Source of the DNA: Engraulis encrasicolus
Lineage: Eukaryota > Chordata > Actinopteri > Clupeiformes > Engraulidae
Length of the DNA stretch: 64,000 nucleotides
NCBI RefSeq assembly: GCF_034702125.1
Contig: NC_085876.1
Span: 5,664,364 to 5,728,363 of the forward strand
Direction of reading: 5' to 3'
Both the position numbers and the translations under genes were made by a program. Below the pieces are notes generated by a model. That model searched no databases and was not told where the DNA came from. It was given only the letters and a program-made list of their open reading frames with translations. Shown in pieces: positions 43,801 through 53,510 of the stretch (its first letter is position 1; every line of letters begins with the position of its first letter).

Positions 43801-46800
43801 CACGATATTCCAGAAATTCCATGACCCATGGGAACCCTGTAATATTTAAGGCCCATACACTCCATAGTAATACTAAGCTTTTGTTTGTTTGCTTTTGCGC
43901 CACTGAAGTTGTGGCTTTTCAAGGACCGTCATGTATCAGCAACCCCCACATACAATAAGGCCCTGGAAGGCCTCCAGTCTTAGGGCGCGGTCACACAGAC
44001 CGCGGATTTTAGAGTAGGAGGCTATTGTTTGTCAATGGAAATGAGCGGATTACGCATCTAATATCAGCGCAAGGCGGGTTGCGGATTCGCCGCCTCTCCG
44101 CGCTGGACGGATCGAGCTGAAAAAAGTTCAACTCAAGGCGGAAAACCTGCAGCGGATTTCCAGATGTTCGATAGGAGACCGCCATCAACATTCATATCAG
44201 CTTCACTATCCAATGTTAGGAGGGCAAGAAAAGAGCTCGTCTTCTATTCATTTTACATAGATGCATGGACAAAGCATTTTGTGTATGTGTTCACAACATT
44301 TAATGACATAACACCATCTATTAGGCTACGTTGCGAGTGACCGTTGAGTTGTTACGTTGCCTAGTCACTGCATTCGAATGGGCAGTGGATCCGCGCTCAG
44401 TGTGCTCACTTCTGATTTATCAGCTGAACGCGCATCGCAGATTGTAGGCAGAAATCCACGGTCTGTGTGATCGCGCCCTTAGGCTGTGTCACATTTCTCC
44501 CCACTCACTCATCATTTCATTTCATCTTCCACTCTGTTCATAGTGGAGGTCCCACTCCCATTCAAGAGTAAGTTTGAAGGGAGTTTAAGTACTTTCCTTT
44601 ATTCTCAGCAGTATTGGGACACATCACACTTGTATTGCTGAAACAATGACTGTGACTGTACGTGGGTGGGTGGGCAAGTGCAAATGGTGGTACTGGGGCA
44701 GAGCCTTACCTTGGTAGCGGGGGTGTCTTGGGGGGTGGGCGCTGCTTTGGTGGGGGCTGGTGCAGGGGCTGGAGAAGGAGCGGGGACTGTGACAGGAGCT
44801 GGCGTGGGGGTGGAGGTGTTGGATGGAGAGGAGAAGCTGAAGGTGGGCAGTGCTCGCGTGCTGATGGGGAGGGAGATGGCGGGCAGGTCAGGCATCTCCG
44901 CTACCTGTGACACGCCCCAGGGAGGCACAAAAACACAAGACTGTGATTGGCAAAGGGCGAGAGAAGGCAGGAAAGGATACAGAGCATATTTTGTTAAGAG
45001 TGTTTCTCTTATATGTAGAGTAGTTTTATGCAAACATGTTCAATGAACTTCAAACTCCTAATTAATAAAGAAAAGTATCACATGGATGAGTGAACAAGAT
45101 CATCCTCTACAATCTGAATCGCAGTTGGGAGTGTGTGTGTGTGTGTGTGTGTACGTGCATGCATGCATGCAAGCAAGCGTGTGTTTAAGATCCCCCTGAA
45201 CTCTTTGCCATAGACTGCAAACAATAAGCAGTGTACACAAACAACATGAATACAACGAATACTGTGTGCAACTGTCTGGGCAACGCAAAACACAAGTGAG
45301 GAGAAACGTGCACCAAAGTGTGTGACGGATGCGAATGCTGACCTCGTCGTCTGGTCGTTTGCTCGAGGCCCGTGTGGTGGCCCTCTCCCGCTTCATCTTG
45401 CCTCCTCCGGAGCCTGCTGCGCTGGCGCTGACAGCAGGGGTGCTGGACAAGGGGTACGCTGGGGAGCTTGTGCTGCAACAAACATAATGACAGAAATAAT
45501 CCACCTTTTCAAATTGTACCATTTTTCAGTTCCATCATGAAAAAAAAATATGCCGCAATTCTTGAACTTGTGTAATCGTGCCATCGAGTCTGGGACCACA
45601 CAACTCATTTTTGCCCAGCCATCATGCATCATATATCAACATAGTTCGGGTGAGATTGAAGTTAGCAAAATACCTTTGAGAGGGGATTGGTGTGGCATCT
45701 GGTATTACGGGAGATTTCCTCACAGGCTGAAATGAAAGCATGATTGGAGGTTAGCTGGTGATGAAGAGCGCAAACAAAACACAACTGAAGACAAGTCTAC
45801 AATGGCCCTGCCGTGGCCTAATGGTAGGGCACTATGCCGGCGACCCAGGTTCGATTCCTGCCCAGATCATTTGCCGAACCTTCCCCATCTGTCTCTGCCT
45901 GCTCATTGCCTGCTCCTCTGTAACCGTCCTGTCACAATAGAGGCATAAAAACCCTTAAACATATATTTTAAAAAGAGAAACAAGTCTCCAATGCCATTTG
46001 AGCTTCCCATATATATATACAGTATTTTTTAAAGGGAAGTTTCACATGGTCCCTTCACTAGTCGGTTATGGGTGAAACCCATGAATAGCAGTGCGTGATT
46101 ACGATTGCTTGAGTCTGTTTGGCGTCGACCGTGCAGTTATGCTGAGCCATGTGAAGTTAACTGGATCGTCTGTCTCTATAGCAGGACAAAGGATAGCTAG
46201 ATCTTGTCATTGCAATAAAATGGCCGAACAAGTCACAAATATCCAACATTTCTGACTTCTGCATGTATTGTACGTAATTGTACAACTGGGGCAGCCGTGG
46301 TCTAGTGGTTAGGGAGGTGGAGGGAGGGGGAGGAGGGATTCAAACCTGCAACCCTCGGTCATCCCTACATGTGTTGGCTGAAGTGCCTTTGAACAAAGCA
46401 ACTGACTCCAAATAGCTCCAGGGACTTTAACCAATGCACCCTGTAAATAACTCAGTCGCTTTGCAAAAAAGCATCTGCCAAGTCTAATGTAATACAGAAG
46501 AGCACCATTTTACCGCTTACCCCAAACTGCTTATAGAAAGTGAAATGAAAATCAAGTGTCAGGGTCAAGCTCACGCTTGCAGTGGAGCTGGCAAAAGCAC
46601 AGGCCTGGAAAGCCCCACTGCAGAGTAAGCCATATCAAAGCTCAGTTGGCTTCAGCCTCCAATCAGATGCAAAACTCTACAACGCAGTGCAGAGACACTT
46701 GATTCCACCAAAGATTAACTCATTTGCATGAATGATTATGGGTTCCGTTCTACAAACAGTGTAGGGCAGGCGGAGTAAACTAGTGGACCTAAGGCTAGAT

Positions 46801-47920
46801 GCCGCCAGTTTAAAACTTTTCTGCGGTCCAGCACCCGACTTAAAATTCAACATCTCAATGTTAATGTGGCCCCCAAAACCCAGTGATTTTCCCGTTCGGC
46901 TTTCTTGGCACTGATGTTGAATAGCATTGGTGACTTGGTGTAGGGGGAATAAGCTGCAGAGGGTGGTAATGGCAGAACACGACACTATTCATCACACACT
47001 CCAGTGGTAGGCTAGTGGTAGACAGTGAGATTCTCTCTCTCTCTCTCTCTTTTTTTAGGGGCTTTTATGCCTTTATTTGACAGGACAGTCGAAGATTGTG
47101 ACAGGAAGCGAATGGGACAGAGAGACAGGTGAGGATCGGGAAATGACCCCGGCCGGACTCGAACCGGGGTCCCCGTGGGTGGGCATGCAAGCCCAAATGT
47201 GGGGGGCTTAGCGCGCTGCGCCACAGCCACCCCCCCTGTAGACAGTGATTCTCAAACTTTGGATCTTGAAAGTATTCCAAGTGGACCTTCAAATCATTTT
47301 CTAAAAATGATAGTGTGTACTGCTGTTGACCGTTTTTTTTAATTTATTTTTTTAAATATATATTTTTAGGGCTTTTTTATGCCTTTATTTGATAGGACAG
47401 TCTGAGATGGTGACAGGAAGTGAGTGGGACAGAGAGATGGGTTGGGATCGGAAAATGACCCCTGCAGGACTCAAACCGGGGTCCCCGTTGGCATGCAAGC
47501 CCAAATGTGGGGGGCTTAGTGCACTGCGCCCCCTGCTGAGCGTTTATTTGAGTTTTAATGGTTATCGCCACAAGTGGGCTGTGAACATCTGAACATTTCA
47601 AGTGGGCCCCAAGTTGTGAAACCCTGGGTGGTATGGCAGAACACAACACAATTCATCATCCACTCCAGTGGTAGCTAGACTACATAAGCAGGGGAGGGGT
47701 CCTCACCGTGTCCCTAGAGGCCGTCCTCTCCAGTGCCCGATTGATTCCGCCAGGTGTAAGCGAGGGACGGAACAACATGGAGCGGCTCCCGGAGGTGGAG
47801 GCGGAGGTGGAGGCAGCTGCCGTGGGCACCACCAGCCTCTTCACCGGCGGCAGAGACACGTCCATCTGGACAAGGACACACACACGACATGCTCATAAGC
47901 AGGAGGTTAAGCACATGCGT

Positions 47921-47965
<45 letters not shown>

Positions 47966-48326
47966 TGAGCACAAGCACACACACGCGCGAGCGCACGCAC
48001 GCACACACAGACACTCTGACACACATGCGCTGCATTAGGTACCATCGCTGTCCTATCTATATCTACTCCTGGGCGAGAGCCCAACGTGTTGAAGAGGACA
48101 TAAACAATATCAAATTACATCACAGATAGACCACGGCCGCATGCTGTGCATCAAAACATTTCCTCTACACACGTTTGCTATGGTGGTGGTGATTTAAAAG
48201 CGCTGTCAGTTGGTGGGCCTGCAATAACCTGGCGAGCGGTACTACATAATCCCTAAAAATATAGCACTTGGAAAAGCATGCGCATGGTTGTGCGTTCTAG
48301 AGTGTCCGCCAAACGGCATAACATTT

Positions 48327-48374
<48 letters not shown>

Positions 48375-51300
48375 TGAGTTTAGAACTGAGCACCAAGGCT
48401 GTGCATTCTGAAGTGCCCACTGACAGCACAAAAACATTTAGGGGAGCGGAGGGTAAGAGAGGACGAAGCAAAGTCTAAAGTGGAAGACCATTTGACAGGC
48501 TTTGAAAAAACAGTCATTGTTGAATGCCAAAAAGACAGCTGCCACAGCTGTCTGAGGATACTGGGACTCTTTCAGAGGTGCGCGCGCGCGCACACACACA
48601 CACAAACGCCACAGGGGCTGAAGGGCCAACAGCTGTTGCAGATGGGGACAGCACAACAGCTACAACGCAGAGGCCAGAACCAGACAGAAACACACACACA
48701 CAGACACAGATACAGTTACAGACACACCCCCAGACAGCCTTATGCAACACCAGGGCACACACAGTTTGCCAATGGTGGGCAAAGAGAGTGACTAAAATCT
48801 GGTTTGGTTATGCCAGTTATACCTTTTTCTTCTTGACCTGGAACGGGGAGGATTCCAAGTCTGTGCGATCCAGTGACTGAGGGGGATAAAAAAGTAGAGA
48901 AAGATCTGTTGAACATTTTAAGTCTACAAACAGAACCATGGGTCATCAGCAAGAGCAGAATTATGTGGTTGCACCTCAGAATGGAATTTTATTTAATAAC
49001 TAACAAAAAACTCACTGATGACAAAGGTGACGATATGGTTGAGGGTATTCTTTTTGCATCCTGTAAGAGAGAGAGAAAAAAAAGTGAATGAGTTGTTTAA
49101 GCACTAAACAGACAAGCAGTTCACTGAGCTTGGTGTTACCAAATACGAGAAAAAAAAGTGAATGAGTTGTTTAAGCACTAAACAGACAAGCAGTTCACTG
49201 AGCTTGGTGTTACCAAATACACACCAAAGAAGTGCATATCCAGTGAAATTTCAGTTGGTCTGTCTGTACAGTGCCTGTCTGTACAAATGATTCAAGTTGG
49301 TCTTTGGCGTGCAGGCTGTCGTGTTGCACAAAACACAACGACTCTTTCAAGTGATGTCAGACACTTCCAATGTAATTGAACCAGGTATTCGTTGCTTTCG
49401 GTGGCACAGACATAAATGTAGAAGCCAATGTTGACAATGGAAAATGGCAGTGTTTAATGCCTGCTTCGCTTCAAAATGGAACTCGTTTGACAACTGTGAA
49501 AAAAGACTAATACATGGAGACTGAGAGGAGAGAAGAGAGTAAAGGAGAGGAGAGGAGAGGAGAGGAGCGACTCACGGCAAGTGGGCTGGACATGCGCTCC
49601 AAGGACTGCAGGATGCGTCGGGCGGTGGCACTAGTGACGCCACAGGGCTGTGCTCCGGCCGGCTTGGCCTTGATCTGTCTCCTCACCGGGACCTGGGAGG
49701 AGGAGGAGGCAGAAGAGGAGGAAGAGGAGGTGGCAGAAGAGGAGGAAGAGGAGGTGGCAGAAGAGGAGGAAGAGGAGAAAAAGGAAAAGGGGGCTAAGAC
49801 CTTTTTCATGCTACGGCATGTTCACAACATTGATAAAGGTGTAAGACCAAAACAGTGTATAAAGTTACTGGGAAATGGTCAGAGAGGTCAATAGTAGTAG
49901 TAGTAGTATTATTCTGTATCTGTACCTGATAAGGTGTGCTTGGGCGAGAGCGTGTGCTGCGGGTGGCCGAGGCGCCTCCGTAGGTGGTCTTGCCTGGGTA
50001 GTAGGGGGAGTCACCCAGCTGACTGGAGTTCAGCACTGAAGCATTCATCGAAGTAGACTGGGGAAGCACAAGAGGAAAGCGGGCATGTCAATCAACGGAC
50101 GCAACAACACTCATTACTCATCTCAACAGAAAATAATTTGTAAAATGCCATTTGAAACGTCACATAAAAAAACTCAACCAATAAATGATAAACTAATAAA
50201 AATGGAAAGCAACGACTCTGAATAGTGATGACCTTGAAGAAGACATCAAAACATTGCTTCAGTGGGCTGATGGAAAACACTTTAAACAACTAGACTGCCT
50301 GTGCAGTCGCCTTCGACTGCTTAAGGTATATCCCCGAAACGCAACGCTTCCAGTCCCCCATCATTCCTACCACTCCCATCCACCTTTTCATACGTATATG
50401 ATAAATACAAAATATTAAAGAAATATATTTAATATCTATACATAGATCAATGACGTGCATAGGCTTGAAACCAAATGACTATTGTGAAAATGAAGCAAAA
50501 AATGGGGCAAATGGTAACACTGTTTTAATGGTTCACTATTACAGTGAATATACCACATTAGGTACAGTGTAATAACCATGTAACAATATTTAATACCATG
50601 TAATACCAGTGTAACACCATGTACCAATTTGTACTACATCATGTATTTTTGTGTAAGTGGTACATGGTATTGCATATTATTACACTGGTATTACACTAGT
50701 ATTACATGGTATTAAATATTGTACACTGGTTATTACACTGTACCTGGTATTGCATATTGTTACACTGGTATTACACTAGTATTACATGGTATTAAATATT
50801 GTTACACTGTACCTAATATGGTAGATTCACTGAAATGGTGAACTGTTAAAATAAGGTAGTACCGGGCCAATCAATCCACCCAGTCAGAAGTTATGGGCCA
50901 AATAAAAATTCCGCCATTTTGAAACTGTTGACCTCCAAACTCAAGTCAGTTCATGAACCTACCCTAGAGCATTAACACACCAAATCTGGGACAAATCCAT
51001 CCGACTGGTCAGAAGTTATGAGCCAAACAAAAATTCGGCCATCTTGAATTCAGCCATCTTGAAAGTGTTGGCCTCCAAACTCGAATAAGTTCATGAACCT
51101 ACCCTAGAGCATTAACACACCAAATCTGGGAGAAATCCATCCACCCAGTCAGAAGTTATGGGCCAAACAAAAATTCGGCCATCTTGAATTCAGCCATCTT
51201 GAAAGTGTTGACCTCCAAACTCGAATCAGTTTATGAACCTGCCCTAGAGCATTCATCCAAAAAATCTGGGACAAATCCAAACATCCGTTCAAAAGTTATC

Positions 51301-53470
51301 GCGTTAACACGAAAGACCTTACGCGGCGGCGGACGCGGCGCACGCAAAACCATTACATCCCCAACGCTCCGCGTTTCGGGGATATAATAATATGTTTACA
51401 GCACTTAATAGATTTAGTACATATTTAAATAATATGTAAAGCGAAGAGAAAAATAGAAAAATGAATTTAAGACCATCTCTAAACATTGCTTCAATGTTAG
51501 TTTGGTGCAGAAACAAAACCCCCCTCCCCCAATCACACCACTGCATAAAACCTGAAACACTTTCCCCAGTAAAACATGGAAGACTCACCAAAGTGGAGTT
51601 TCCGAAGACGGACAGGTTGAAGGCGGGCTTCTTGAGTCCCGTCTGGGCCGCGTGCTGGTGCGAGCCTGAGTGGGTGCGATCTGTCTCTGGGGACCAAAGC
51701 AGCGGGGCAGGCTTTGAGGTGGGCACGTCTGCAACAAGAACCAAGGCCTAGGCTGGAGATCTGGACTCAACTGACATAGGGCTGTACTGAACTGTACCAA
51801 TATGGGACTACAACACCATCAATAGGGTACTGGCACAGGGCTCTTTGCTAATATGAGCCTACAACACCATGTTGCACTATCAACACAGTGTTAGACTGGA
51901 TGGATACTTTACCGCACTGTACACCATGAGGGCCTACAGCACCATAACTGTACTAGCAGAACTGCACTGCTTTAATCACTGGGTTGCATGTTAGTTTATC
52001 ACTTGTTGCTGTCTGCATCACTACTTGCTGTATGGTGTACATCACCATATTGCACTAGCTGTACAAGTGTATTGCTTTGCTTCAGGAGCTAGCAGTACAC
52101 AGAGAAAGTAGGTTAAGCTCTTCAACTTGGATATATACTAGGCCTATGCTCCTGTGTTTCTACAACAGAGGTTTTGAAAGCGCTGCACGTCGAATTTCTA
52201 AAAAGGTGCATAGTGAAGAATCATACATGGGACCCTATTAACATCTATGAAATGAACCTTGTGACCCTGTTACACCAAAAAACACTGGCTAATTAGTGTT
52301 TTCCATATAAAGGTTTTAGTTTCACATGACGTGTTTTTGTTGCTTCTGGCACTGTAATTTCCACCTAGCACATGTATTTGGCTTCTACATCATCCACACT
52401 TGGTCTGGGTGTGCTGAGGCCCCTCCCCATTCATGGCCTTGCATCTCCCAGGTCGAGTCCAGCCCTGGTCATGTCCTCCATCTTTCCCTCCCCCTCATTT
52501 CCTGTCCTATTCCTCATTGTGTCCGCCATAGTAAAAGCCAAAAATGAATAAAATGAATAAAAGCCAAAAATGAAAATGAAAAAAAAATTAAAATTCAAAA
52601 ATTAACAAAAAAGTGCCGTACCTTTGTCGGAGGCGCGTGAGGAGAACCCGCTGGTGGTGGAGATGTTGTCATCGTCGTGCTGCGAGCTGTTGTCCTTGAT
52701 CTCCTTCACCAGGGAGAATCCCGACGTGGAGGCCCCGCCAGCACTGACAAAGGGACTTCCGAAGGGCCCCGCAGCCGAAGTGGAGGCTCCGGCCAGAGGG
52801 AAAGGGCTGCCGAAGGGGCCCCCGGCCGCCGAGGATGTGGAGGGCTGGGGGAAGAGGGAGCTGGAGCCCCCCAGGCCAAGTCCAGCTGAAGCCACCGCCG
52901 AGCTGTCCAGGGAGGCGAAGTGGAGGTGGGAGCGGTTGAGGGGGGGCCGCGACAGCACATCGTTGAAGTTCAGCGATGCGCGGCTCGTTGAAGGTTCTGG
53001 AAATTTCAGGAAAGTTATATTGCCTATTGAGTGGACAGCTCTCTCTCTTTTTAACAACAGATTTTGTTTGTTTTTTTTGACGTGATTTCATGCGAGTGGG
53101 AGTAATAAGGAGTTAATAATACACTGGGAAAGCTTTTCCAGCGTTGTTGCTGAGCCATAGATCACACAGCAGGAAAGGGGTCAGAGCATCTGTCTATTAT
53201 ATTTGAACGATCAGGGGAGTGTGAGTATGACACAGCTATAGCTTGGATCGGGCCATAAATATAGAACACTAGAGGACGAGTTGACTATGTATTTTGTACC
53301 GGAACGAATGACCCGATGTGATTGCCAACTACTGCTGCCCACTAGCACTGTGTGTGTGTGCGTGTGTGCGCGTAGCTGTTCCAAGTGAGCATGGCTCTGT
53401 AACATACTGTTTATTTGTTACTGGTGCTGTTTTTTGTGAGTGAACCATAACGCTGTCAAAGTGTGTGTGG

Positions 53471-53510
<40 letters not shown>

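Larger units (their letters stand above)
50325..51388. repeat. Inverted-end composite repeat in NUP153 intron 4
   Basis: TATATCCCCGAAACGC at about 50327 and GCGTTTCGGGGATATA at about 51371 are reverse complements and enclose a palindromic element and a 125-140-bp tandem array. Confidence 0.75.

Noticed and set aside
45803..45880. Possible tRNA gene (box A and B-like)
   Set aside because: It continues into the shared SINE body and A-rich tail, and the head does not fold into a clean cloverleaf by eye; called a SINE.
47150..47235. Possible minus-strand tRNA gene
   Set aside because: Good box B, but it is the head of a SINE with the family's CTTCCTGTC body and tail.
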